This document shows, piece after piece, positions 35,782-44,200 of a DNA stretch of 64,000 nucleotides (its first letter is position 1; each line of letters begins with the position of its first letter). Source of the DNA: Bacillota bacterium (GTDB lineage: Bacteria > Bacillota > Clostridia > Lachnospirales > Lachnospiraceae); contig JAFAGA010000032.1 of assembly GCA_023423045.1 (NCBI GenBank), forward strand, positions 136,206-200,205, read 5' to 3'. A program made the position numbers and the translations under genes. Under the pieces are notes generated by a model. It did no database searches, had not been told where the DNA came from, and saw nothing but the letters and a program-made list of their open reading frames with translations.

Positions 35782-36777
35782 TTACTTTTTCGCTGCTTTC
35801 TTGGCAAATTCCGTATTGACGACATCTGCATATGACACTCTTTTTGTCAATTCACCTGCATCATCCAGAATATCCTGCAGCAAGGTGAGGCTGTGCTCCT
35901 CGAATACCAGATTATCTTTCCAGGTATCCTGATTATAATATCTGGTTACAATCATAACCAGCTTTTCTTTCTCTGTCTCCGCAAATTGAGGCTGGATCAC
36001 ATCAGCGATTTCCTCCGGAGTATGAGTTGCCACGTAATCGATTCCCTTTTGCACCGCATTGGTAAAGCGCTGAATCGTATCCCCGTTCTTCTCCAGATAA
36101 CTCTTCTTTACGGAGAAGGAGGTATACGGAACCTTGCCGCTCTCCACACCCAGGGAGGCCACTACCTTGCCGGCACCGGCCAATTCCAGAGCGGTGGCCG
36201 CCGGTTCAAATTCAATGGTATAATCTCCCTGACCGGAGGAAAAGGCTTGGGAGGTCAATCCGAAATCAATGTTTTGGATAATCGTAAGATCTGTCTTAGG
36301 ATCGATTCCCTGTTTCTTAAGGATATATTCGAATACCATCTGAGGCATCCCGCCGGCCCGGCCGCCAATTACTGTCTTTCCTTTGACATTATTCCAGGTG
36401 AATTCCTCATTCATATCACGGCTTACCAGGAAATTTCCTGCCCTCTGGGTCAGCTGGGCGAAATTCACCACATAATCCGACGCGCCTTCGTTATATACAT
36501 AGATGGAAGCTTCCGCGCCCATAAAGCCGATCTCACATTCCCCTGAGAGGAGTGCAGTCATGGTTTTATCTGCTCCAAGGCCGTTTACCAGATTCACCTT
36601 CAGACCTTCATCTTCAAAGTAACCCTTCTCGAAGGCCACATACATCGGTGCATAAAAGATGGAGTGAGCCACTTCATTCAGTGTGATTTCCGTAAGGCCC
36701 GAGCTGCTCTTGCAGCCTGCGAACATCGTTACGATTAAAGTAAGTACTGCTAGTACACATATGAATTTACGCTTCAT
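35782..36777 (-). CDS. NMT1/SsuA-like ABC transporter substrate-binding lipoprotein (orphan)
   Basis: A 331-residue lipoprotein; the lipobox MFAGC lipidates C22. The mature protein follows the NMT1/THI5/SsuA pattern: FYAPMYVAFEKGYFEDEGLKV, then ADKTMTALLSGECEIGFMG and IGGRAGGMPQMVFEYIL. Family ligands include thiamine precursors, sulfonates and nitrate. No permease or ATPase is adjacent, which is unusual. GGAGG precedes ATG 36777 on the minus strand; the longer frame has no site. Confidence 0.88.
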   Translation of the reverse strand: MKRKFICVLAVLTLIVTMFAGCKSSSGLTEITLNEVAHSIFYAPMYVAFEKGYFEDEGLKVNLVNGLGADKTMTALLSGECEIGFMGAEASIYVYNEGASDYVVNFAQLTQRAGNFLVSRDMNEEFTWNNVKGKTVIGGRAGGMPQMVFEYILKKQGIDPKTDLTIIQNIDFGLTSQAFSSGQGDYTIEFEPAATALELAGAGKVVASLGVESGKVPYTSFSVKKSYLEKNGDTIQRFTNAVQKGIDYVATHTPEEIADVIQPQFAETEKEKLVMIVTRYYNQDTWKDNLVFEEHSLTLLQDILDDAGELTKRVSYADVVNTEFAKKAAKK

Positions 36778-36858
36778 AAAAATCCTCCGAAGATTCCTAT
36801 ATACGTTTATAATATATTCGAAGGGGGATAGCAATGGTGCCAGTACTATTCATTTGTA

Positions 36859-37047
36859 CTAAAAGATTTTAGGGTTTCCATAGAAGAAGGGCCCCGGAGG
36901 AAGAGGACGGCGATAATCATTGCAGGGCCTCGGACCGCATGGACCGTGAGGCCTCCTTGGGCCGAATTCTTCAAACCGTTGGCGGCGGTACCTGTCCGGA
37001 TAGGGTCGTCGGCAGTCATATTCACCAAATTTATTATAGCATCCCAT
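36859..37047 (-). CDS. Small Arg/Pro/Gly/Cys-rich protein, spore coat-like
   Basis: A 62-residue protein rich in Arg, Pro, Tyr and Gly with four Cys (for example RRPYPDRYRRQRF, HGPCGPRPCNDYRR). AAGGAG, nine bases before the minus-strand ATG at 37047, supports it. A longer in-frame reading back to 37443 crosses the divergent gene and is not credible. Upstream is a sigma-K-type promoter, and the composition resembles small crust or coat proteins of endospores. I do not recognise an exact family. Confidence 0.6.
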   Translation of the reverse strand: MGCYNKFGEYDCRRPYPDRYRRQRFEEFGPRRPHGPCGPRPCNDYRRPLPPGPFFYGNPKIF

Positions 37048-37071
37048 CAAATTCAACTCCTTTCTAAAATC

Positions 37072-37098
37072 AGTATATGCCTTGTAGCAAAAAAGGGT
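37072..37098 (-). promoter_or_regulatory. Sigma-K-type promoter of the small coat-like gene
   Basis: Read on the minus strand, AC (37098-37097) is followed after 17 bases by CATATACT (37079-37072), fitting sigma-K (AC-N17-CATANNNT). The start of transcription would be near 37065, just before the ribosome-binding site. Confidence 0.5.
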
Positions 37099-37254
37099 GA
37101 AACAATTGGAATGCTGTAGTAAAATTATCTTTTTTGGCGATAATAGAACACGGTATTGAAAAAAAGTTTTGCAAATGATGTATAAATTATTTATAAGTAG
37201 ATAAAAAGGTGTAAAATGAAAATAAAAGGCAGAAATCAAAGCAGGAGGTGGAGG

Positions 37255-39825
37255 ATGCAGCGTTATGAGAAGGTAAGTACGGGAATAGCTGGATTTGATA
37301 AGGTGGTTGATTATCTGCGTCTGGGAGATAATGTGGTATGGCAGGTGAATTCCATTGCCAGCTATCAGAAAATGGTGAATTCCTATGTCTCCCAGGCCAG
37401 AAGGGAGCAGCGGAAGCTGATCTATGTGCGATTTGGAAATCATGCACCGTTATTAGAGGATGCACAGGATGTCCTCATTCATCAGCTGGACGCGACGAAG
37501 GGCTTTGAAAGTTTTGCCACGGAGATACATAATATGGTTACCGAAATGGGCGAGGGAGCCTTTTATGTATTTGACTGTCTGACGGATTTGCTGCAGTATT
37601 GGTACTCCGATTTAATGATCGGTAATTTTTTTCGGGTGACCTGCCCTTATCTCTATGAGCTGGACACCATAGCATATTTTGCAATTATCCGCAATGCCCA
37701 TACCTTCAGTACGATTGCGGGGATTCGGGAGACTACCCAGCTGCTGTTGGATTTGTATGAGGTAAAGCATCAGCTGTATGTCCATCCGCTTAAGGTATGG
37801 CAGAGATATTCCCCCACCATGTTTTTCCCCCATCTGATTCAGGGTGAAGAAGCGGAATGTATTACGTCAAGCGCTCAGGCTGCGGAGCTGTTTGCCAGCA
37901 TACACCGGGGAGAAGACCGGCTGGATTATTGGAATGTGGTATTTCGCAGTGCACGCAGGAGTTTGAATAAGCCCGTACAGGACCAGCAGCTGTTAAAGAA
38001 TAAGCTGATGAGGCTTCTGATCGGCAGCGAGTCCAGGATGCTTGAGCTGTGTGACCGGTATTTTGGCCTCAGTGATATTCTTGAGATTGCCTCGAGAGAG
38101 ATCGGAACCGGCTTCATCGGCGGGAAAAGCGTAGGAATGCTGCTGGCAAGAAAAATCGTCCTTACCGAGGCGGCGAAGCAATTTCTTCCCTATCTGGAAT
38201 CCCATGATTCCTTCTATCTTGGATCGGATATTTTCTATACCTATATTGTTCAGAACGGATGGTGGAAGCTGCGCACCCTGCAAAAGACCGAGGAAGGGTA
38301 TTTTAAATATGCACCGGAGCTTAAGGAGAAGCTGCTTCACGGGAGCTTTCCGGAGAATATCCAGGAGCAGTTTATCCGGATGCTGGAATATTTCGGGCAG
38401 TCCCCGATTATTGTGCGTTCAAGCTCACTATTGGAGGATAATTACGGCAATGCTTTTGCCGGCAAATACGAAAGCGTATTCTGTGTAAATCAGGGATCGC
38501 CCCAGGAGAGGTATGAAGCCTTTGCACAGGCAGTCCGTACGGTCTACGCCAGCACCATGAACGAGGATGCGCTGGAGTATCGTATGAACCGGGGTTTATC
38601 CATGCAGGACGAGCAGATGGCGATCCTGATTCAAAGGGTGTCCGGTGATTATTATGGGGACAATTTCTTTCCCCATGCTGCCGGCGTGGGAAATTCTTCG
38701 AATCTTTATGTATGGGATAAGAGTGTGGATAGCAGTGCGGGAATGCTGCGTCTGGTATTTGGGCTCGGAACCAGGGCGGTGGACCGGACGGAAGGAGATT
38801 ATGTGAGGATTGTCAGCCTGGATGATCCCATGCGTGTTCCCCTGATTGATTATGAGGATCGGAAAAAATATTCCCAGCATTATGTGGATGTTCTTTCTTT
38901 GAGTGATAATAAACATCGGGAGAAAGCTCTGGAAGAAATTCTGGCTAAGGATATTAAGGTTAAGAAGGAGCTTTTTGTAAATATTGACTACCAGACACAG
39001 GAACGGCTCCGGGAGCTTGGAAAGCAAAACTATGCCACACCATATATCCTGAACTTTTATGGATTGCTCAAAAATACGGACTTTTCTTCCCTGATGAAGG
39101 ACTTGCTGGCACTTTTGCAAAGAGTGTACAATTATCCGGTGGATATTGAATTCACGGTTAATTTCTTAGCAGAGGGAGGCTATAAGATCAATCTGCTTCA
39201 ATGCAGGCCGCTCCAAACCAAAGGCCTGGGCAAGTCGGTGCCGATTCCCCAGAACATCGAGGACCGGGAATGCCTGATCCGCACCAGAGGTAACTTTATG
39301 GGAGGCAATATCCACCTTCCCATTGAATATGTCATATATATACCCGCGGCAGGATATCTTGCGCTCAGCGAACAGAAGAAATATGCCCTGGCCAGAATCG
39401 TGGGAAGAATGAACACATTGCTGAAGGGGAAGAGAGTGATGCTGATCGGTCCGGGCCGGTGGGGAACGACTACGCCATCCCTGGGTGTCCCGGTGCATTT
39501 TACTGAGCTGTGCAATATGTCCGTTATAGCTGAGGTAGCCTCCAGGGAGGCAGGCTTTGAACCCGAATTATCTTATGGCAGTCATTTCTTTCAGGATTTG
39601 GTGGAGGCGGACATATTCTATATTGCCGTTTTTGACGGGAAGAAGGAGGTTGTGTTCCAGCCGGAGATGCTATTGCAATATCCGAATATACGCAAGGAAC
39701 TTCTTCCTGACGAAGTCTGGCTGGAGGAAGTGCTCCTTGTTGCAAGGACCGAGGGGATGGAAATCTATTCGGATATTGTGAGCCAGAGCCTGCTCTGCAG
39801 GCAGAAATTCCACCCGATTGTGTAA
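37255..39825 (+). CDS. PEP/pyruvate-binding domain protein with N-terminal KaiC-like pseudo-domain
   Basis: An 856-residue cytoplasmic protein. Residues about 1-230 begin STGIAGFDKVVDYLRLGDNVVWQV, echoing KaiC/RecA-type domains (TGIxGFDxLL...G), but where a Walker A loop should follow there is NSIASYQKM. This half is therefore probably not an active ATPase. The rest resembles the ATP-grasp domain of PEP synthase/PPDK: GGKSVGMLLAR, IIVRSSSLLEDNYGNAFAGK, and LLQCRPLQ. The phosphohistidine and PEP-binding domains are absent; a further 200-residue C-terminal part contains MLIGPGRWGTTTPSLGVPV. AGGAGG before ATG 37255 decides the start. It may phosphorylate an unknown protein or metabolite. Confidence 0.8.
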   Translation: MQRYEKVSTGIAGFDKVVDYLRLGDNVVWQVNSIASYQKMVNSYVSQARREQRKLIYVRFGNHAPLLEDAQDVLIHQLDATKGFESFATEIHNMVTEMGEGAFYVFDCLTDLLQYWYSDLMIGNFFRVTCPYLYELDTIAYFAIIRNAHTFSTIAGIRETTQLLLDLYEVKHQLYVHPLKVWQRYSPTMFFPHLIQGEEAECITSSAQAAELFASIHRGEDRLDYWNVVFRSARRSLNKPVQDQQLLKNKLMRLLIGSESRMLELCDRYFGLSDILEIASREIGTGFIGGKSVGMLLARKIVLTEAAKQFLPYLESHDSFYLGSDIFYTYIVQNGWWKLRTLQKTEEGYFKYAPELKEKLLHGSFPENIQEQFIRMLEYFGQSPIIVRSSSLLEDNYGNAFAGKYESVFCVNQGSPQERYEAFAQAVRTVYASTMNEDALEYRMNRGLSMQDEQMAILIQRVSGDYYGDNFFPHAAGVGNSSNLYVWDKSVDSSAGMLRLVFGLGTRAVDRTEGDYVRIVSLDDPMRVPLIDYEDRKKYSQHYVDVLSLSDNKHREKALEEILAKDIKVKKELFVNIDYQTQERLRELGKQNYATPYILNFYGLLKNTDFSSLMKDLLALLQRVYNYPVDIEFTVNFLAEGGYKINLLQCRPLQTKGLGKSVPIPQNIEDRECLIRTRGNFMGGNIHLPIEYVIYIPAAGYLALSEQKKYALARIVGRMNTLLKGKRVMLIGPGRWGTTTPSLGVPVHFTELCNMSVIAEVASREAGFEPELSYGSHFFQDLVEADIFYIAVFDGKKEVVFQPEMLLQYPNIRKELLPDEVWLEEVLLVARTEGMEIYSDIVSQSLLCRQKFHPIV

Positions 39826-39909
39826 AATTTAGCAAAAATGTTTATACTAGAATTGACAAAACCAACTGTCTTTTGTTAAACTGAGTTTTATTGAATTATT
39901 GGCCAAAAC

Positions 39910-39938
39910 TTGACATTCAATTAGATAGAGATTATCAT
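39910..39938 (+). promoter_or_regulatory. Strong promoter of the dlt-like operon
   Basis: A perfect TTGACA (39910-39915), a 17-base spacer and TATCAT (39933-39938). It lies 72 bases before the first transglutaminase-like gene. A second TTGACA at about 39867-39872, with a poorer -10, lies upstream. Confidence 0.75.
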
Positions 39939-40010
39939 ATACATGTATGCCGTCCGGCAGGGCAATTGTCAAAGAATGACTAAACGGCAGGCGGCAGACA
40001 GGAGGAAGGA

Positions 40011-41651
40011 ATGAGACGGAGAAGAAAGCGCAAAAGCCGTTTAAAACAAATTATTATTCTAATTCTTAGTATAGAGGCATTGATGATTATCGGCGTGGTT
40101 GCTTATTTTGGGTTGCGTCCGGAGGTTGTGAAGGTGCTTACGGTAGAGGCGGGAGACCAGGGAATTGAGGCGGAAAGATTTATGAAATACCGTTACCTGG
40201 AAGGCAGCTTTGTAACCGATATAGGGAGTATAAATACCAGTATTCCGGGGCGCTACCAGGTACAGCTCCTGGTGGGAGGCAGGGTCCATACCTCAATCCT
40301 GGAAGTGGTGGACACCATAGCACCGGCCGTCACGGTTGGAGACCTGTTGGCTCTGCGCGGGGAGAATGTGAATCCGAAGGCCTTTGTAACAGAGCTGTCG
40401 GATGCGACCCAGGTAAGCGTGTCCTTTGGAGAGCAGCCGGACACTTCCGTACCGGGCGAGCAGGAAGTGACAATCATATGTGAAGATAACGGAGGAAATA
40501 AAACCGTTAAGAAGGCACGTCTTACGGTGCTGGATGTGCGGAGTACGGTTACCATGGAAGCAGGTTCGCCGATGAATATCACTCCGGCGGATTTTTTAAA
40601 TAACAGCGATTATGAGGTAACCATTATCACTGATCTTAGAACCCTGGATACCAGTAAGCCGGCGGTGCACTCCATTGAGCTGCTGGTGGATCAAAAGCTG
40701 GTTAACGGTAGTATTGAAGTTATAGATACCACTCCTCCCAAGGCGACGGTCAGGCAGCAGCAGGTCTGGAAGGGGGAGAAGGCGGAGGCCGGCATCTTCC
40801 TTGAGAGTGTGGAGGATGCTTCGGAGGTTACCGCTTCTTATAAGACAGAGCCGGATTTTAACCGTATGGGTGATCAGGAGATTACATTGCTTGTGAAGGA
40901 TGCTTCGGGAAATACCACGGAGCTGACAGCAATGATGACAGTCATAGAGGACACCGAGCCGCCGGTAATTCTGGGAGCGACGGATAAAATCGTGTATCTG
41001 GGGAAATCAGTATCCTATAAAAAGGGCGTTTCCGTATCGGATAACAAGGATAAGGATCTTCCCTTTGAAGTGGATGCCGGCAATGTGAATCTGAAGAAGG
41101 AAGGCATCTATACCGTTACCTACAAGGCACAGGATACCTCCGGCAATAAGACCGTGAAAGAGGTTACCATAAGGGTTAAGAAAGTTGTGATATCCGAGGA
41201 GACCGTGAACGAATTATGCGATGAGATTCTCGGCAAGATCAGGACGAGTTCCATGACCAAACGTGAAGTTGCTTATGCAATCTATCAGTGGATTAAGCAG
41301 CATGTAGGCTATAGCGGAGATTCGGATAAAACAGACTGGCTGGCAGAAGCACACCGTGGGATAACAGCCGGTACGGGAGACTGCTTTACCTATTTTGCAG
41401 TGGCCCAGGCCTTATTAACAAGGGCGGAAATTGATAATATAGAAGTGATTCGGGTAGGGGGCAGAACCAAACACTATTGGAATCTCATCAACTGCGGAGA
41501 TGGTTGGTATCATTTCGATTCCTGCCCGAATAAGGATCATCTGGAAACTTTCATGATGACGGATAAAGAGGTAGAGGCACTTACTCAGAAGCGAGGGAAC
41601 AATTATTATGTCTTTGATAAGACCCTGTACCCGGCGACACCGGAAGAATAA
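40011..41651 (+). CDS. Membrane-anchored transglutaminase-like protein with Ig-like repeats (copy 1)
   Basis: A 546-residue protein exposed outside the cell. A basic N-terminus (RRRRKRKSR) and one helix (about 13-34) anchor it. Three or four Ig/HYR-like modules follow, each near a phrase such as VVDTIAPAV, VIDTTPPKA or VIEDTEPPVILGA; the last (about 315-395) is DUF5011-like. The C-terminal transglutaminase-like domain has the Cys-His-Asp triad C458 (TGDCFTYFA), H488 (KHYWNLI) and D503 (HFDSC). Such domains act as cysteine proteases or acyltransferases. It heads the dlt-like operon and has an equal-length paralogue immediately downstream. RBS AGGAGGAAGG. Confidence 0.88.
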   Translation: MRRRRKRKSRLKQIIILILSIEALMIIGVVAYFGLRPEVVKVLTVEAGDQGIEAERFMKYRYLEGSFVTDIGSINTSIPGRYQVQLLVGGRVHTSILEVVDTIAPAVTVGDLLALRGENVNPKAFVTELSDATQVSVSFGEQPDTSVPGEQEVTIICEDNGGNKTVKKARLTVLDVRSTVTMEAGSPMNITPADFLNNSDYEVTIITDLRTLDTSKPAVHSIELLVDQKLVNGSIEVIDTTPPKATVRQQQVWKGEKAEAGIFLESVEDASEVTASYKTEPDFNRMGDQEITLLVKDASGNTTELTAMMTVIEDTEPPVILGATDKIVYLGKSVSYKKGVSVSDNKDKDLPFEVDAGNVNLKKEGIYTVTYKAQDTSGNKTVKEVTIRVKKVVISEETVNELCDEILGKIRTSSMTKREVAYAIYQWIKQHVGYSGDSDKTDWLAEAHRGITAGTGDCFTYFAVAQALLTRAEIDNIEVIRVGGRTKHYWNLINCGDGWYHFDSCPNKDHLETFMMTDKEVEALTQKRGNNYYVFDKTLYPATPEE

Positions 41652-41748
41652 TCAGTCCAAAAAAAATTATAGAGAGTAATAAAGTGGGTATCATTTAGCA
41701 GAGGAGTGAAATTATTTTACCCTGAGGATATTCACAGAAGGGGACTAC

Positions 41749-43389
41749 ATGAGAGAACAAAAAGGGCAGAGTAGCCGAATGAAGAAGATTATAATTCCTA
41801 TATTCAGTGTTGGGGTGCTGGTAATCCTAAGTGGAGTAATCCATTTTCTGAATCAGTCCGTAGTGGTGAATGCGGTAACGCTGGAAGCAGGAACCGGGGA
41901 AATAAGGATTGAAGATTTTCTGAAGGACAAGGACAGGGAAGGCAGCTTTGTAACGGATATCGGAAGCCTGAACACCAATGTTTTGGGAAACCATGAGATT
42001 AAGATTATGGTGGGATCCAAAATTCATACCTCGTTGCTGGAGGTGGTTGACACCAAGGCACCTGTTTTTACCGTGACAGATCAGCTGGCGCTTCGGGGTG
42101 AGGAAGTGGACCCGAATATCTTTGTATCGGAGGTATCCGATGCGACCCAGGTAACTATTTCTTTTGAGAAGCCGGTGGACACTTCGGCGCCGGGAGAGCA
42201 GGAAGTAACCATTATCTGTGAGGACAGTGCCGGGAACAGGGCTGCCGGGAAAGCAAAGCTTCAGGTGCTGGATATCCATGATACGGTGACCATGGAGGCC
42301 GGCTCCGAGATGAAGATAACTCCGGAGGATTTTGTGAAAGACAGCGGATATAGCGTATCCTTTGTTACGGATCTTGGGACTGTGGATACCGGCAAGCCGG
42401 CTGTGTATCCGGTAGAGCTGGAGGTAGGCGGCAAATCAGTCACAGGAAAAATCGAAGTGGTAGATACCACTCCTCCCAGGGCGGAAGTTAAGAACCAGCA
42501 GATCTGGAAGGGTGAGAACATAGATGCAAAGCTCTTCCTTGACCGCATCGAGGATGTATCCGAGGTTACCACAGCTTATAAGGAAGCGCCGGACTTCAAT
42601 CAGCTGGGGAAGCAAAATATCATACTGGTGCTGACGGACAGCTGGGGAAATAAAACAGAGCTTGCGGCTTCTGTTACCGTGCGTGAGGATACTGAACCGC
42701 CGGTTATTATGGGAGCCTCAAATAAACGGGTATACATCGGCGATAGCATATCCTATCGAAATGGGATCTCCGTATCGGATAATAAGGATAAGAACCTTAC
42801 CTTTCAGGTGGATAACAGCAAGGTGAATCTGAAAAAAGAAGGAACCTACGAGGTTACCTATACGGCAGCAGATACCTCCGGCAACAAGGTTACCAAAAAA
42901 ATTGAAGTAAAGGTAGAAAGATTCGTTGTATCCGAGGATATGCTGAATGAATTATGTGATGAGGTATTGGGTAAGATCACAAAAAAATCCATGTCAAAAA
43001 GAGAAACCGCTCATGCGATTTATAAGTGGATTAAGCAGAGGATAGACTATAGCGGATCTTCTGATAAATCAGACTGGATGGCGGAGGCATACCGCGGAAT
43101 GACTAATGGTGCCGGCGATTGCTTCACCTATTTTGCTGCTGCCCAGGCACTGTTAACAAGGGCCGGTATTGATAATATGGAAGTCAACCGGGTGGGAGGC
43201 AGGACAAGGCATTATTGGAATCTCATTAACTGCGGAGAGGGCTGGTACCATTTTGATTCCTGTCCGACCCGTGATAAACATGATGGTTTTATGATGACAG
43301 ATAAGCAGACGGAGGAGTATACAGAACTCCGCGGGAATAATTACTATACCTTTGATCGTTCCTTATATCCGGCAACACCGGAGGAATAG
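41749..43389 (+). CDS. Membrane-anchored transglutaminase-like protein with Ig-like repeats (copy 2)
   Basis: A 546-residue paralogue of the preceding gene with the same domain order and triad numbering: C458 (AGDCFTYFA), H488 (RHYWNLI) and D503. Large blocks are identical (GSFVTDIGS, VPGEQEVTIICED-like, VGGRT.HYWNLINCG), others differ freely, so the tandem duplication is not recent, yet the total length has stayed the same. One membrane helix at about 10-30. AAGGGG precedes ATG. The pair may act on two variants of a surface substrate. Confidence 0.88.
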   Translation: MREQKGQSSRMKKIIIPIFSVGVLVILSGVIHFLNQSVVVNAVTLEAGTGEIRIEDFLKDKDREGSFVTDIGSLNTNVLGNHEIKIMVGSKIHTSLLEVVDTKAPVFTVTDQLALRGEEVDPNIFVSEVSDATQVTISFEKPVDTSAPGEQEVTIICEDSAGNRAAGKAKLQVLDIHDTVTMEAGSEMKITPEDFVKDSGYSVSFVTDLGTVDTGKPAVYPVELEVGGKSVTGKIEVVDTTPPRAEVKNQQIWKGENIDAKLFLDRIEDVSEVTTAYKEAPDFNQLGKQNIILVLTDSWGNKTELAASVTVREDTEPPVIMGASNKRVYIGDSISYRNGISVSDNKDKNLTFQVDNSKVNLKKEGTYEVTYTAADTSGNKVTKKIEVKVERFVVSEDMLNELCDEVLGKITKKSMSKRETAHAIYKWIKQRIDYSGSSDKSDWMAEAYRGMTNGAGDCFTYFAAAQALLTRAGIDNMEVNRVGGRTRHYWNLINCGEGWYHFDSCPTRDKHDGFMMTDKQTEEYTELRGNNYYTFDRSLYPATPEE

Positions 43390-43439
43390 ACCGTGCAGTT
43401 ATATAAAAAGCAGCTTTTTCATGAGCTAAGGAGTGTGGT

Positions 43440-44162
43440 ATTACGAAAGTACTAGGAGTCATAGGCGGGCTTGGGCCCATTGCCACAGCATATTTTTATC
43501 AGCTGGTAATACAGATGACCGAGGCGGAGGTGGATCAGGAGCATATTGAGATGCTGATCTACAGTAAGCCCTCCATCCCGGACCGAACAGAATTCATTCT
43601 TGGGAAAAGTAAAGCCAATCCGGTATATCCGATGATTGAGGCCGGACGAAAGCTGGTGGAGATGGGAGCGGAGCATATCGTGATCCCCTGCGTTACCGCA
43701 CATTATTTTCATGAGATCTTATCAGAGGGAATTAAGATACCGATTCTTCATGCCATTCGGGAGACGGCGAGGTATCTTCAGGAACAGGGGATCCGCTGTG
43801 TCGGTATCATGGCAACAGAGGGAACGATCCACAGCCGCCTGTTCCAGGCAGAATTGTCGGAATGCGGCATTTCCTATGTGATCCCTGACCAGGAGAACCA
43901 GACAGCAGTCACGGATTTGATCTACAAGAATGTGAAAGCAAACAAGCCAGTAGAATATGAGAAGTTTCACAGAGTATCCAGTCATCTGAAGCAAAACGGA
44001 GCCCAGGCAATTATTCTTGGCTGCACCGAGCTTTCCCTGATTAAAAGAGATTATGTCATAGGCCCGGGCTATATTGATGCCATGGAGGTTATGGCGATGC
44101 GCAGCATCGTCCTGAGCGGAGCAAAGCTGAAGGAAGAATACCGTGCGCTGATCACGGTTTAG
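43440..44162 (+). CDS. Aspartate/glutamate racemase family protein, apparent ATT start
   Basis: A 240-residue Asp/Glu-racemase-fold protein. The family's N-terminal strand and loop (here TKVLGVIGGLGPIAT) are encoded upstream of the first in-frame ATG (43515). Going upstream, the frame closes at TGA 43422-43424 without ATG, GTG or TTG. ATT at 43440 is six bases after AAGGAG (43428-43433) and is the likely initiator. Catalytic Cys pair: C84 in PCVTAH and C195 in LGCTE. The usual PCNTAH Asn is Val here. Such enzymes racemise Asp, Glu or related acids without PLP. Its place between surface proteins and an adenylation enzyme suggests it makes the D-amino acid that is loaded. Confidence 0.82.
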   Translation: MTKVLGVIGGLGPIATAYFYQLVIQMTEAEVDQEHIEMLIYSKPSIPDRTEFILGKSKANPVYPMIEAGRKLVEMGAEHIVIPCVTAHYFHEILSEGIKIPILHAIRETARYLQEQGIRCVGIMATEGTIHSRLFQAELSECGISYVIPDQENQTAVTDLIYKNVKANKPVEYEKFHRVSSHLKQNGAQAIILGCTELSLIKRDYVIGPGYIDAMEVMAMRSIVLSGAKLKEEYRALITV

Positions 44163-44200
44163 TACAAGCAATATATTAAACGACGGAAGGGTTTTAAACC

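Noticed and set aside
36859..37443. 194-residue minus-strand reading frame
   Set aside because: Its N-terminal two thirds overlap the start of the divergent 37255 gene and look random. Only the last 62 residues, with their own ribosome-binding site, are accepted.
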